From positions 1-64,000 of the forward strand of contig JBFWXB010000026.1 in assembly GCA_050187875.1 (NCBI GenBank): a stretch of DNA of 64,000 nt, written 5' to 3'. The position numbers and the translations under genes were made by a program. Positions 24,451 to 33,731 of the stretch are shown piece after piece; position 1 is the first letter of the stretch, and the number at the start of each line of letters is the position of its first letter. The DNA comes from JAFKKS01 sp050187875. GTDB taxonomy: Bacteria; Pseudomonadota; Alphaproteobacteria; Rhizobiales; Xanthobacteraceae. The notes below the pieces were generated by a model. That model had not been told where the DNA came from. It did not search any database and was given only the letters and a program-made list of their open reading frames with translations.

Positions 24451-25938
24451 TCACCTTCCGAGAACGTCGGCGCCGAAGTTCCGCACCGGATCGACGTCAG
24501 CGGCGAGGCGACCCGTCGGCGCGGCCGCAACGCCGCCGGTTCGCGCAATCCAGCGGCCTGAACCCGGCACACCTTTGAGTGCGCCATCGCTGATGATCTC
24601 TTCGCCACGCCGGATCACCCGCTCGGGCCAGCCGGTGACGGTGCGTCCCGCAAAGGGCGTGAAGCCGGTGCGATCATGCATCGCGGCGTCGGTGATCGTG
24701 ACGACGCGCTTCGGATCCCAGATCGCGATGTCGGCGTCGTATCCCGGCTGGATCGCGCCTTTGCGCGGCAAGTTGTAGAGCTGCGCGGGCGCCGTGGCGG
24801 TGAGTTCGACGAAGGCTTCGAGGCCGCGGCCGGCGAACTCCGGGCGTCCCTTGGAGACGAGCGCATCGAACAGCAGTGGCAGGCGCGTCTCCAAGCCCGG
24901 CAGGCCGTTCGCGATCTGCTTAAAGTTCGGATCGGGTCCGGCCGAAAGCTTGCCGGTCTCGTCGAAGCGATACGGCGCGTGATCGGAAGAGACCGTCTGA
25001 AGGTCGCCGAGCGCCAGCGCTTGCCAGAGCGCGTCCTGGTCGGAGGCGTCGCGCGGCGGCGGCGAGCACATCCACTTGGCGCCTTCGAGTCCTGGCTTGT
25101 CGAGATCGTGCTTGGTCAGGAAGAGGTATTGCGGGCAGGTCTCGGCGAAAATCTTCAGACCTTGCCCGCGCGCGTGGCGGATGACCGCGGCGCCTTCCGC
25201 CGTCGAGACGTGGAAGATCATGATCGGCTGGTCGATCAGCGCGGCAGCGGTGATGAGGCGGTTGAAGGCTTCGGCCTCGGAGCCGCGCGGGTGGCTGATG
25301 GCATGATATTTCGGCGCGGTGTAGCCGCGCGCGACAAGCCGCTTGCCGAGCCAGGAGATCATGCCGTGGTTTTCGGCGTGCACGCAGACCAGCGCGCCGT
25401 TCTGCCGCGCAGTGAGCAGCACGTCGAGCACCGGCTCGTCGTCGACCTTGATCAGGTCGTAGGTCATGAAGATTTTGATCGACGCGTGGCCCTCGCCGAT
25501 CAGCGCCGGCAAGTCCGTTTCGATCGTCTTCCGGTCAGGATTGGCGACGATCATGTGGAAGGCGTAGTCGATGATCGCGCCGCGCCGCGCCAGTTCCGCA
25601 TAGTCGTCGACGATCTTGCGCAGGTCGAGCCCGCGATGCTGGGCAGCAAACGAGATCAGCGTCGTGTTGCCGCCGAAAGCCGCGGACGCCGTCGCGCTTT
25701 CGAACGTATCGGCATTGAGCAACCCGCCCGCCGAGACCTGCTCGACATGCGCATGGCTGTCGACACCGCCTGGCAACACGAGCTTGCCGGTCGCGTCGAT
25801 CTCGCGCGCGCCTTGAGGAAGATCGATGCCGACCGCGGCGATGCTGCCCTGCGTGACGGCGACATCGGCGACAAAACTGCCGGTCGCCGTACCGACCGTG
25901 CCGCCGCGGATGACCAAGTCGTAGCGCGAAGCCGTCAT
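24451..25938 (-). CDS. Dihydropyrimidinase/hydantoinase-like amidohydrolase
   Basis: A 495-residue cytoplasmic metal-dependent cyclic amidohydrolase. ATG 25938 is chosen because the protein then opens MTASRYDLVIRGGTVGTATG, as in D-hydantoinases; longer starts run through the racemase gene. Metal-binding HxH is in GGVDSHAHVEQ, the carboxylated Lys is probably in ASIKIFMTYD, His ligands are in VHAENHG and IFHVSTAEGA, and the Asp in VSSDHAPY. Relatives open hydantoins, dihydropyrimidines or allantoin to N-carbamoyl amino acids. Directly upstream are a racemase and an M20 carbamoylase, matching a hydantoin-utilisation set. Confidence 0.9.
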   Translation of the reverse strand: MTASRYDLVIRGGTVGTATGSFVADVAVTQGSIAAVGIDLPQGAREIDATGKLVLPGGVDSHAHVEQVSAGGLLNADTFESATASAAFGGNTTLISFAAQHRGLDLRKIVDDYAELARRGAIIDYAFHMIVANPDRKTIETDLPALIGEGHASIKIFMTYDLIKVDDEPVLDVLLTARQNGALVCVHAENHGMISWLGKRLVARGYTAPKYHAISHPRGSEAEAFNRLITAAALIDQPIMIFHVSTAEGAAVIRHARGQGLKIFAETCPQYLFLTKHDLDKPGLEGAKWMCSPPPRDASDQDALWQALALGDLQTVSSDHAPYRFDETGKLSAGPDPNFKQIANGLPGLETRLPLLFDALVSKGRPEFAGRGLEAFVELTATAPAQLYNLPRKGAIQPGYDADIAIWDPKRVVTITDAAMHDRTGFTPFAGRTVTGWPERVIRRGEEIISDGALKGVPGSGRWIARTGGVAAAPTGRLAADVDPVRNFGADVLGR

Positions 25939-25958
25939 CTTCCTTCGTTCCTTTAGCC

Positions 25959-26618
25959 TCAGCGGACCGCGATGGTGCCGATCGCCATGGCGACCGCCGC
26001 CTGGGTCGGGTCGATCACCGGAATTCCAACAGCCTCCTCCAGCGGCCCGCGATGGCGCGCCATGCCGGCACAGCCCATGACGATAGCGCCGGCGCCGTCG
26101 CGCTCCTTCAGTTCGGTGGCGACCGCGATCATCCGCGCCAGCGTGCCTTCGCCCGATGCGCTTTCGGCGACCGACATTTCGAGCGGGCGCTCGCCGGCGA
26201 AGCGATGCATCAAATCCATCTGGCGCAGATAGCGGATGTGGCGTGGGATCGAGCGCGTGCGAATGGCGATGACGCCGAAACTGTCGGCGCGCGTCAGCGC
26301 GGTGAGCACGCCGCATTCGGCGATGCCGAAGACAGGGCGCTCCGTGCCTTCGCGCGCGACATGAAGCCCCGGGTCGGAATAGCAAGCGATGACAAACGCA
26401 TCGACATCGTTCGCCGATTCGACGCGGCGGCGCAGCGGTATCGTCACGCTGTCCGCGTGCTCCTGCGTCTCTATGCCGATGGGACCTTCCTTGAGCGTCT
26501 CGCAGACGATCTCCGGCCCTTCGGCGAAGGACAACGGCGCGACCGCCTGGCGCAACCCTTCGGTCACGGTCTCGTTCGAATTGGGATTGATGACGAGAAT
26601 ACGGCTACGGCGGCTCAT
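25959..26618 (-). CDS. Asp/Glu/hydantoin racemase family protein
   Basis: A 219-residue cofactor-independent racemase. It opens with the family signature RILVINPNSNETVT. Two catalytic cysteines are visible in the usual places: AFVIACYSDPG (first half) and AIVMGCAGMA (second half), the two-base racemase pair. It is similar in length to hydantoin racemase HyuE/HyuA (about 230-250). It lies 20 bases before the hydantoinase-like gene and 42 bases after the M20 hydrolase. It would interconvert enantiomers of a 5-substituted hydantoin or related compound. Confidence 0.9.
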   Translation of the reverse strand: MSRRSRILVINPNSNETVTEGLRQAVAPLSFAEGPEIVCETLKEGPIGIETQEHADSVTIPLRRRVESANDVDAFVIACYSDPGLHVAREGTERPVFGIAECGVLTALTRADSFGVIAIRTRSIPRHIRYLRQMDLMHRFAGERPLEMSVAESASGEGTLARMIAVATELKERDGAGAIVMGCAGMARHRGPLEEAVGIPVIDPTQAAVAMAIGTIAVR

Positions 26619-26660
26619 GCTCGATCTTTCGTAATCGCGATGACGACTTTCATCGCGGCA

Positions 26661-27980
26661 TCAGGAGGTTGACTCCTTTGCCACCCAGTCGGCAAGAACC
26701 GTGCAAGCCGCGAGGAAGTCGTCGATCTCCATCGCCTCCATTGGATTGTGGCTCCCGTGCTCGTTGCGTACGAAGAGCATGGCAATCGGAACGCCAGATT
26801 CCGCGAAGGCCGCAGAATCATGCGACGCGGGACTGCCAAGCCGCATCGTGGCGATGCCGTGACGAACCGCTGCGGCCTCGAGCGCGGCGACGATCTCCGG
26901 ATCCACGGGACCAACCGCGGCACTTGCGCGCGTGCCAAGCTCGAAAGTGACACGACGGCGCGCTTCGATGTCGGCGATAGCGTCGAGCATACGCGCCTCG
27001 ACGCGCTTGAGCACCGCGGCATCATAGGCGCGGACATCCAAGCTGAAGGCGAACGCGCCCGGCACCGTGGTGAGCCCATGCGCCGCCTCGTCGGTGTGGA
27101 AGCGGCCAAGGGTGACGGCAAGCTGCACGCCCGCCTTCTCTTCCTGCTCCCAGATGCGATCGAGCGTCATCGCGAGCTCGGCGCCCGCCATCGCCGCATC
27201 GTGCCGGAAGCGCCGCGGTGTTCCGACGTGATCGTAGCGTCCGACAATACGCGCAGCAGGATAGCGGAAGTTGCCGGGAATGCCGCTGCAGATCGCGAGT
27301 GGCAGGTGCGACTCGACGAGGCTCGGCGCTTGCTCGATATGGACCTCGAGGAAAGCGCGGATCGTCGCGGGGTCCAGATGCCGTTTGTGCTGGCGGATCG
27401 CCGCCGGATCGCCACCGCATGCGGCGATGTGCTCGGCGAGGGGCTTGCCGTTATCGATGCGTTTGGCTTCGAGCGCGCCGTCAGGGAGCCGGCCCAGCGC
27501 CGAGCGGCTCCCGACATAGGAGACCTGGAACCAGACGCTCTCTTCCGCGCGCACGCCCATCACGGTGACATCGCGCCGCGGCTTGACGCCAAGGCTGCGC
27601 AGCGCCTCGATGACAACGAGGCCGGCGACGACCCCGGCGGCGCCGTCGAAGTTGCCCCCATGCGGGACGCTGTCGAGATGCGAACCTATTAGAATTCGCG
27701 GCACCTTCGGTTCGCTGCCGTACCAGGTGACGTAAGTGTTGGCGGCAAAGTCTTTCGACACCGGCAGGCCTACTTCCGCGGCGAAATCCGTCAGGACGTT
27801 GTGGCCGAAATTTTCTCCCGGTCCGTAGCTGTCGCGCGTAATGCCAGGCTCGTCCCGGCTGCCGTCCGCCAGTTTGGCGAACAGGCGCTCGACCATCGCC
27901 CGCTGCGCTTCGACCGCGCTCTTGAGGGCGGATGCGGATAGTGTCCAAGGAACGTCGGTGCGTTTTGTATCGGCGGTCAT
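26661..27980 (-). CDS. M20-family N-carbamoyl-L-amino-acid hydrolase/allantoate amidohydrolase-like
   Basis: A zinc peptidase-fold amidase of 439 residues. ATG 27980 lies 11 bases after the preceding gene's stop; an in-frame ATG at 28007 would overlap it. Metal ligands are visible in IGSHLDSVPHGGNFDGAAGV (His, Asp), then VMGVRAEES (the usual AxEEEGxRF position reads AEESVWFQ), VHIEQAPSL and a C-terminal GSHNPMEAMEIDDF with His. The lid/dimer domain lies about 215-330. Relatives cleave N-carbamoyl amino acids or allantoate, releasing CO2 and ammonia. This is the second step after hydantoinase action, in the same operon. Confidence 0.9.
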   Translation of the reverse strand: MTADTKRTDVPWTLSASALKSAVEAQRAMVERLFAKLADGSRDEPGITRDSYGPGENFGHNVLTDFAAEVGLPVSKDFAANTYVTWYGSEPKVPRILIGSHLDSVPHGGNFDGAAGVVAGLVVIEALRSLGVKPRRDVTVMGVRAEESVWFQVSYVGSRSALGRLPDGALEAKRIDNGKPLAEHIAACGGDPAAIRQHKRHLDPATIRAFLEVHIEQAPSLVESHLPLAICSGIPGNFRYPAARIVGRYDHVGTPRRFRHDAAMAGAELAMTLDRIWEQEEKAGVQLAVTLGRFHTDEAAHGLTTVPGAFAFSLDVRAYDAAVLKRVEARMLDAIADIEARRRVTFELGTRASAAVGPVDPEIVAALEAAAVRHGIATMRLGSPASHDSAAFAESGVPIAMLFVRNEHGSHNPMEAMEIDDFLAACTVLADWVAKESTS

Positions 27981-27991
27981 CGCGTTGTCAT

Positions 27992-29389
27992 TCAAGACGG
28001 CATCCATTGCAAAGCGCCGGCGGGCGGCGTGATGTCGGGATTGGCGGCGATCATGCGATCCCATACGCGCTGGGTGACGGCCTGCGCCTCAGCCAACAGC
28101 GCATCCTCGTCGATCGTCAGCACCTTGCCGTCGCGCATCACGAACGCGCCGTCGACCATCACCGAATGAACGAGGCCCGGGTGGCCGTAGTGGACGATGT
28201 TCGACAGCAAGCGGATCACCGGCCGCATGGCCGGCGCGTCGAGATTCAAGATCGTCAGATCGGCCTTCATTCCAGGGGCGAGCGCGCCGATCTCATCCGA
28301 CGCGCCGACGCTACGTGCCGCGTTGACGGTGATCATATCGAAAATCTCTTGCGGCGCCGGAATGACGCCGTTCTCGACGTCGCGTCCGCGCCCCGTCCGA
28401 TGCACGATCGAGCCGAAGGCCATGGCCTGGAACATGTCCTCGCTCATATTATCCGTGCCGATGACGATCTCGACGCCAGCGTCGCGGATGCGCCCGATCG
28501 GCGCCTTGTGCAGGCCGCGGCGGGACGAGCACGCCGGGCAGTGCGCCATGCGCACCTTGCGCGCGGCGAGCAGTTCGACATCCTCCGGCGTGCAGAACGT
28601 CCAATGCGCGCACGTCAGGTCGGGGCCGAGGAAGCCCTCACGCTCGAGGTATGCGGCCGGCGTCAAGCCATGCCGCTTGGCGACCGCGGCGACCTCGCCG
28701 GGGCTTTGCGCCAGATGGCACGTGCGCGTCAGGCCATGACGCTCGGCGAGTTCCTTCAGCCGATGCAGCATCGCGGGCGAGCAGTTATCCGTCGCGTGTG
28801 CGGCGATCTGGCAATTGACGCGCCCGCCTCGCGCGCCGTGCCATGTCTCGACCAACGCTTCGGTGCGGTCGAGGAAGGTCCGGCCGAAAGCCTCGTCGAC
28901 GGTGTAGTCGCCGAAGCGGATTTTCATCGTGTCAATGTCGGCGCAGCTTTCCGAAAGCCAGAGCCGTAAGCCGGTATCGGCCATGGCGCCGACATAACCC
29001 GCTACATGCCGGAACGGATCGACGAGCGTCGTCGCGCCGCTGCGGATCGCTTCCAGACACCCGAGCGCCGCCATCACCGAGCGCTCTTGATCGCTCATCG
29101 CGTAGGAGACTGGCGACATGTACTTGTAGACGACGGTGTCGCCGTCCCAATCTTCGACCGTGCCGCGCAGCGCGGTGAGAACCGTGTGGGTGTGAGCGTT
29201 GATGAAGCCGGGCAGAACGGCGAGGCCGCGTCCGCCCATGCGCGGCACGTCCTGGAAGCGCGCCTCGAGGGTTGCGCTCGGGCCGACAGCGGCGATCGTC
29301 TGGCCTTTGATGGCGATGGCCGCATCGTGAAGGATGCGGCGCTCAGCGCCGCCGGTCACGATCGTCGCCTTGGTGATCAGCAAATCCAT
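27992..29389 (-). CDS. Amidohydrolase of the ATZ/TRZ/guanine-deaminase-like group
   Basis: A 465-residue deaminase or hydrolase. ATG 29389 gives MDLLITKATIVTGGAERRIL, the normal N-terminal strand; longer starts add a non-family tail. Metal ligands are NAHTHTVL (HxH), a His in TCHLAQSPGE, a His in CAHWTFCTPED and the Asp in IGTDNMSEDM. Typical C-terminal motif: ARSVGASDEIGALAPGMKADLTILNLD. Relatives deaminate guanine, cytosine, S-adenosylhomocysteine or triazines. First gene of the leftward hydrolase group (then M20, racemase, hydantoinase). Substrate is probably an N-heterocycle. Confidence 0.88.
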   Translation of the reverse strand: MDLLITKATIVTGGAERRILHDAAIAIKGQTIAAVGPSATLEARFQDVPRMGGRGLAVLPGFINAHTHTVLTALRGTVEDWDGDTVVYKYMSPVSYAMSDQERSVMAALGCLEAIRSGATTLVDPFRHVAGYVGAMADTGLRLWLSESCADIDTMKIRFGDYTVDEAFGRTFLDRTEALVETWHGARGGRVNCQIAAHATDNCSPAMLHRLKELAERHGLTRTCHLAQSPGEVAAVAKRHGLTPAAYLEREGFLGPDLTCAHWTFCTPEDVELLAARKVRMAHCPACSSRRGLHKAPIGRIRDAGVEIVIGTDNMSEDMFQAMAFGSIVHRTGRGRDVENGVIPAPQEIFDMITVNAARSVGASDEIGALAPGMKADLTILNLDAPAMRPVIRLLSNIVHYGHPGLVHSVMVDGAFVMRDGKVLTIDEDALLAEAQAVTQRVWDRMIAANPDITPPAGALQWMPS

Positions 29390-29523
29390 GAGATACGGCC
29401 GTGGCGCCGCCGTTCGCTGTGAGACGCCGCGAGAGTGCGGCACCGGCCCGGCCCAGGCAATGCCGCAAGCTATATTGATTATGCAGGTGGCATTTGCCGC
29501 ATGAATAGTCGCGATCGCGCTTA

Positions 29524-30423
29524 TCAGCCGAACGTCGAGGCGGTCCGCTCGGCAACGCCGCGAACTTCCCTCAGGAAAGCTTCCGCCGTTCGGGAGAGCG
29601 GGCGCTTGCGAGACCGCACGGCTGACGCCGAGACGATCGCCTCGGGCTCGAAGCGGCGCACGATCAGGTCGCTCCCCGCCGCGAGCGGGGAAAGCGGGTC
29701 CACGATCGCGACCCCGACGCCCGCTTCCGCCAGCACGCAGGCCGTATTGCAATAACGAACCTCGACGGCGAAGCTGAAAGCCTCGCCCGCCTTCTCGAAC
29801 GCTTGCCGAACGATGGTTCCCATCTGCGTCCCGCGCTGGAGCGCAATGTAAGCCGTCCGCTTGAGATCGGCCGGCGTGATCACGGATTTTTCCGCGAACG
29901 GATGATCCCGCCGCATGACGCAGACCATCCGCTCGGAGAAGAAGCACTCGCTGTCGACGCCCTTGTGGTCATCACTCAGGCCCATGACGAAGCCGAGTTC
30001 CGCGACACCGTTGTCGACGTTCTCGATAATCCCTTCGAAGCGGCGGACATCGAAGGACACCCTCGTCTTCGGGCGTTTGGCGAGGAAGTTCTTCAGCGCC
30101 ACCGGAATCACGCTGTAGCCGAGCGGCGGCGTCGCCATGATGCGCACATGCCCGGAGCGGTTGGCCCTCAAATCTTCCACTTTCGCCTCGAGGGCGGCAT
30201 GCATCGAGAAAATGGGATCGGAGTCGTTGTAAAGCTCGCGTGCTTCGGGCGTGGGGAACAGCCGATTGTTCACGCGCTCGAACAGCGGAAAGCCGACCTG
30301 GCTTTCGAGGTGCTTGATCGCGTTGCTGACGGCGGGCTGGGACAGGCTCAATTCCCGCGCGGCGCGGACGGTGGTCTCGCAGCGGACGACGGCCCTTAAA
30401 AGCTCGATCTGGCGAAGGTTCAT
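29524..30423 (-). CDS. LysR-family regulator of the ureide locus
   Basis: A 299-residue LysR regulator. HTH: MNLRQIELLRAVVRCETTVRAARELSLSQPAVSNAIKHLE, with GFPLFERVNNRLFPTPEA, of the GcvA/NocR-like side. The effector domain follows from about residue 95. It lies between two amidohydrolase genes on the same strand, preceded by 146 bp with a palindrome (30434-30460), so it probably has its own promoter and controls the adjoining genes. The likely inducer is a cyclic amide or ureide. Confidence 0.92.
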   Translation of the reverse strand: MNLRQIELLRAVVRCETTVRAARELSLSQPAVSNAIKHLESQVGFPLFERVNNRLFPTPEARELYNDSDPIFSMHAALEAKVEDLRANRSGHVRIMATPPLGYSVIPVALKNFLAKRPKTRVSFDVRRFEGIIENVDNGVAELGFVMGLSDDHKGVDSECFFSERMVCVMRRDHPFAEKSVITPADLKRTAYIALQRGTQMGTIVRQAFEKAGEAFSFAVEVRYCNTACVLAEAGVGVAIVDPLSPLAAGSDLIVRRFEPEAIVSASAVRSRKRPLSRTAEAFLREVRGVAERTASTFG

Positions 30424-30433
30424 ATGACCGCCC

Positions 30434-30460
30434 CGAATAGAGTTTCCCCAACCCTATTCG
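30434..30460. promoter_or_regulatory. Inverted repeat at the LysR start, candidate autoregulatory site
   Basis: CGAATAG and CTATTCG, perfect 7-bp arms 13 bp apart, 11 bp upstream of the LysR start (30423). This spacing and place are typical of LysR recognition sites. Inferred, not shown. Confidence 0.5.
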
Positions 30461-30569
30461 TTTCGCAAATTCTATGCCAGCGACCAGCGGATGCACCGGA
30501 GCGCCGGTTGGGCGGCATAAGGAGCGGTCAGCGAACGTGGGAGCCGCATCCAGACGGAAGCGGAAGGGC

Positions 30570-32000
30570 TTAAGCCCACGGCAGGGTCGGCGGGGAGAGT
30601 TCGTCCACGGAGCGCCCGGCCCAATCGAGCGACGACGCCTTGGCGAGGGCACGGCGCTGCGCCTGCTCCAGCCCTTCCGCGGCGGCGGCATAATCCATCG
30701 TCAGCACCCTGCCCTTTTCGACGACCTGCCGCCCTTGCACGAAGACGTGCGAGACGGCCCGTTCGGCAGCGGCATTGATGAGGCTTTTCAACGGGTCGCG
30801 GGTCGGCCGCATCATCGGATGGGTGATGTCGACCATAACGAGGTCGGCCTGGGCGCCGGGAGCGATCCGCCCGATGTCGCTGCGGCCGAGGAGCTTGGCG
30901 CCGCCAAGCGTCGCGGCCCGAAAGATCTGCCCGGTCGTCACCGCGGCATGGCTCTCCGCCGTGATGCGGGCGAAAATGCCGGCGTGGCGCAACTCCTCCA
31001 GCATGTTGTGCGGAAAGGTGTCGGTGCCGATGCCGACATTGATGCCGGCCGCAAGATATTGGCCGAGATCGCGCAAAGTGACGCCGCGCCGGCCGAAGAC
31101 GGTCGGGCAATGCGCAAGCGAGGTGCCGGTCTCGGCGAGCCGGTCGATGTCGGTGCGCGTCGGCCAGCGCACCCAGGGATGGTGGTCGAGGAAGATGCCG
31201 TGCGCGATCGACGCGTTCGGCCCGAGGAAGCCGATCGAGTCCAGCCACTGGACGGCGCTCATGCCGGTGCGCCGGACCATTTCGTGGAATTCGACGATCG
31301 CCTGCCCCGCATGGGTCTGGATCGGGATGCCGCGTTCCTTTGCCGCCGCGATGGAAGCACGGAAAAGCTCCTCGGTGCAGGTGTCGATCTGCGCCGGGCA
31401 GACCATGCCGGAAAGCCGGCCGGAGGGATGCGCCCGCGCGGCGTCGATGATCCGTAGCGCCTCTTCCATGGCCTTGCGGCCGGCGGCATCGTCGAGCTCG
31501 TATTCGACGGTGTAGCCGTTGCGCGTGAACCAGCGCCCGTTGCGATACATCGGCGCCAAAACCATGCGCAGCCCGGACGCCGCCGCGCGGTCGAGCCAGC
31601 CGTCGCTCGGGAAGGAGAGATCGACGAGCGTCGTGACGCCGGACATCAGCAGTTCCGACCAGGCGACGTGGTTGAGGTGCGGGATGCCCTCGGCGTCGGC
31701 GCGGAAAAGCCAGAGGAACTCATAGAGCGAGGAATTGTAGAGCTTCGGACTGCCGACTTCGTCGGTCATACCCTTGTTGCCGGGCTCGCTCGATGGATGG
31801 GAATGAATATCGACGAGCCCGGGCATAACCATGAAGCCTGCACCGTCGATCTCGCGGCCGACCGACCCGCTCCAGCCATCGCCGACATGCAGGATGCCGG
31901 TCTTGTCGAACACGACGTCGAGATTGCGCCGATAGACGTGATCGTCCGCCGCCGGATCATAGGCGACGACGATTTCGGCGCGGCGGATGCGCGTGGTCAT
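30570..32000 (-). CDS. Amidohydrolase of the ATZ/TRZ-like group (second copy)
   Basis: A 476-residue metal-dependent hydrolase or deaminase. HxH is in VDIHSHPSSEP; further ligands are in QTHAGQAIVEFHE (His), SIAHGIFLDHHPW (His) and GIGTDTFPHNM (Asp). The C-terminus has the family ending ADLVMVDITHPMMRPTRDPLKSL. It is only moderately like the amidohydrolase at 27992-29389, so it is probably a paralogue with another substrate. It follows the PgdA-like deacetylase by 13 bases and closes the transporter operon. Confidence 0.88.
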   Translation of the reverse strand: MTTRIRRAEIVVAYDPAADDHVYRRNLDVVFDKTGILHVGDGWSGSVGREIDGAGFMVMPGLVDIHSHPSSEPGNKGMTDEVGSPKLYNSSLYEFLWLFRADAEGIPHLNHVAWSELLMSGVTTLVDLSFPSDGWLDRAAASGLRMVLAPMYRNGRWFTRNGYTVEYELDDAAGRKAMEEALRIIDAARAHPSGRLSGMVCPAQIDTCTEELFRASIAAAKERGIPIQTHAGQAIVEFHEMVRRTGMSAVQWLDSIGFLGPNASIAHGIFLDHHPWVRWPTRTDIDRLAETGTSLAHCPTVFGRRGVTLRDLGQYLAAGINVGIGTDTFPHNMLEELRHAGIFARITAESHAAVTTGQIFRAATLGGAKLLGRSDIGRIAPGAQADLVMVDITHPMMRPTRDPLKSLINAAAERAVSHVFVQGRQVVEKGRVLTMDYAAAAEGLEQAQRRALAKASSLDWAGRSVDELSPPTLPWA

Positions 32001-32013
32001 GACAGCTTACGGC

Positions 32014-32901
32014 TCATGCGGCGCTCTTGGTTTGGCGCCGCTCGTGGGCGAGGAAATGCTCCGCGATCTCCTGGCCGGTCGCGATCCAGACGTCGCCGTA
32101 GCCGCGCGCGCGGGCGAGAAAGTCGCGCAGGATGCCGATGCGCATCGGCCGGCCTGTGACCTGCGGATGCATGACCATGGTGACCAGGCCACCCCATTCG
32201 CGCGTCTGGTCGAGCTCCCCGTTCCAGATCGAGAGAACGTGCTCTTTCGGGAACATCGGCCGCGGGCTGAAGCGCTGCGAGAGGCCGTAAAGCCAGTCGT
32301 CGAAAGACATGTTGACCGGCAGTTCCACCGGCCCCTTCGAGCCGTCGCGCAACTTGTGCCGATAGGGGCGAATGTCGTCGCGGAATGACGACGAGTAAAC
32401 GATGCCGCGATCGCGCAGATAGCCGAGCAGCTCGTTGTAGTTCTCACCTGACGGCGCCCGATAGCCGACCGGTGTGACGCCGAGCACGCGCTTCAAGGAA
32501 TCGAGCGCCTTGTCGATCTCCTCCTTGTCCGCCGCGAAATCGGCGGGATCGGGCCGCTTGTGCAGATAACCGTGATGGCCGACCTCGTGGCCGTCCTTCA
32601 CGATTGCCTCGCACATTTTCGGATGTGCATCGACGACCCACCCAGGGATGAAGAAGGTCGCCTTGATCTCGATCGAGCGCAGATACTCGAGGAGCTTCGG
32701 CACGCCGACGCGCTCCTCGTAAGCGCCGAAAGACATCGTGACCAATCGGTCCACGTTCTTGAAATCGTGCTGAACCCATGCGGTCTCCGAGTCGACATCG
32801 AACGCCGGAAACAATGCGCAGCGCTTGCCCGCAGGCCATGGATAATCGGGCGCCGGGTCGGACAGATTGGCGGGGACGGTCGGAATATCGGGCATCATCA
32901 A
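32014..32901 (-). CDS. Polysaccharide-deacetylase family protein, PgdA/cyclic-imidase-like
   Basis: A 295-residue NodB-fold metal hydrolase without signal peptide. Conserved parts are FPAFDVDSETAWVQ (catalytic/metal Asp), KATFFIPGWVVDAHP, GHEVGHHGYLHKRP (metal His pair), VGYRAPSGE and the C-terminal MVMHPQVTGRP with His. It resembles Helicobacter PgdA-type proteins, a group that includes a Pseudomonas cyclic imide hydrolase of about 293 residues. With hydantoinase, racemase and carbamoylase genes nearby and no cell-wall genes in sight, a cyclic imide or ureide substrate is more likely than peptidoglycan. Coupled to the permease gene by an ATGA overlap. Confidence 0.85.
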   Translation of the reverse strand: MMMPDIPTVPANLSDPAPDYPWPAGKRCALFPAFDVDSETAWVQHDFKNVDRLVTMSFGAYEERVGVPKLLEYLRSIEIKATFFIPGWVVDAHPKMCEAIVKDGHEVGHHGYLHKRPDPADFAADKEEIDKALDSLKRVLGVTPVGYRAPSGENYNELLGYLRDRGIVYSSSFRDDIRPYRHKLRDGSKGPVELPVNMSFDDWLYGLSQRFSPRPMFPKEHVLSIWNGELDQTREWGGLVTMVMHPQVTGRPMRIGILRDFLARARGYGDVWIATGQEIAEHFLAHERRQTKSAA

Positions 32902-33731
32902 TGTTTTTCTCCACTCACAAGGCGGCGGCGATCACGCCTCGCCAGTTCCACGATCAGCATGGCGATGACTGACACGACGATGAGAATCGTCGAGACGCCG
33001 GTCAGCGACGGGTCGAGCTCGAACTTCACGGATTCCCAGATCTTCTTGGGGATCGTCACCGTGCGCGGCCCACCAAGGAAGAGCGTCAGCACGACCTCGT
33101 CGAAAGAGGTCAGAAAGGCGAATGCGGCGGCCGAGATGATCGCCGGACGAACCGAGGGGATCACCACATGCCACAACGCGCGCGGGAAGCTTGCCCCGCA
33201 CGAGCGCGCCGCAAGCTCAAGCGACGCGTCCGTCCGGCGGAACGCCGCGCCGACGATGATGATGACGACCGGCAGCGCGAGCAGCGTATGCGCGAGAAAG
33301 AGCGCCAGCGGCGTGCCGACCAGGCCGGCCGACGAGAACAGCATGTAGAGCCCGAGCGCGAGCACGATCACGGGCACGACCATGGGCGAGATGAGAGCGG
33401 CTTCGACGATCCGCCGCCCGGCAAAACGCCCTCTGACCAGCCCGTAGGCCGCCGGCACGCCGAGCGCGAGCGAGGCCAAAGCGACGGAGCTCGCGAGCCA
33501 CAGAGAAAGCCAGCCGGCCTCGCGCCAGGCGCGACTCTCCCAGAGCGCGATATACCATCGCCACGACCAGCGGTGCGGCGGAAAGGCGAACAACGCGGTG
33601 TCGTTGAAGGAGACGACGACGATGACGACGATGGGGGCGAGAAGGAACACCATCGTCAACACGGCGAGGAGCCATAGGCCCAGCCGACCCGCGGAGAATC
33701 CACTATCAGGCGCGACGGCGGCGCCTTTCAT
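32898..33731 (-). CDS. Spermidine/putrescine-type ABC permease (PotC-like)
   Basis: A 277-residue inner-membrane permease. ATG 33731 overlaps the first permease's stop (33728). It has the PotC pattern: LLAPIVVIVVVSFNDTALFAFPP, WRWYIALWESRAW, and the EAA loop ELAARSCGASFPRALWHVVIPSVRP, followed by FLTSFDEVVLTLFLGGPRTVTIPKK, a hallmark of this family. Part of a four-component importer with the genes at 33728-36826. Confidence 0.92.
   Translation of the reverse strand: MKGAAVAPDSGFSAGRLGLWLLAVLTMVFLLAPIVVIVVVSFNDTALFAFPPHRWSWRWYIALWESRAWREAGWLSLWLASSVALASLALGVPAAYGLVRGRFAGRRIVEAALISPMVVPVIVLALGLYMLFSSAGLVGTPLALFLAHTLLALPVVIIIVGAAFRRTDASLELAARSCGASFPRALWHVVIPSVRPAIISAAAFAFLTSFDEVVLTLFLGGPRTVTIPKKIWESVKFELDPSLTGVSTILIVVSVIAMLIVELARRDRRRLVSGEKH

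Noticed and set aside
26661..28007. Longer start (ATG 28007) for the M20 hydrolase
   Set aside because: It overlaps the upstream amidohydrolase stop and has no ribosome site; ATG 27980 lies just after that stop, though its own site is also weak.
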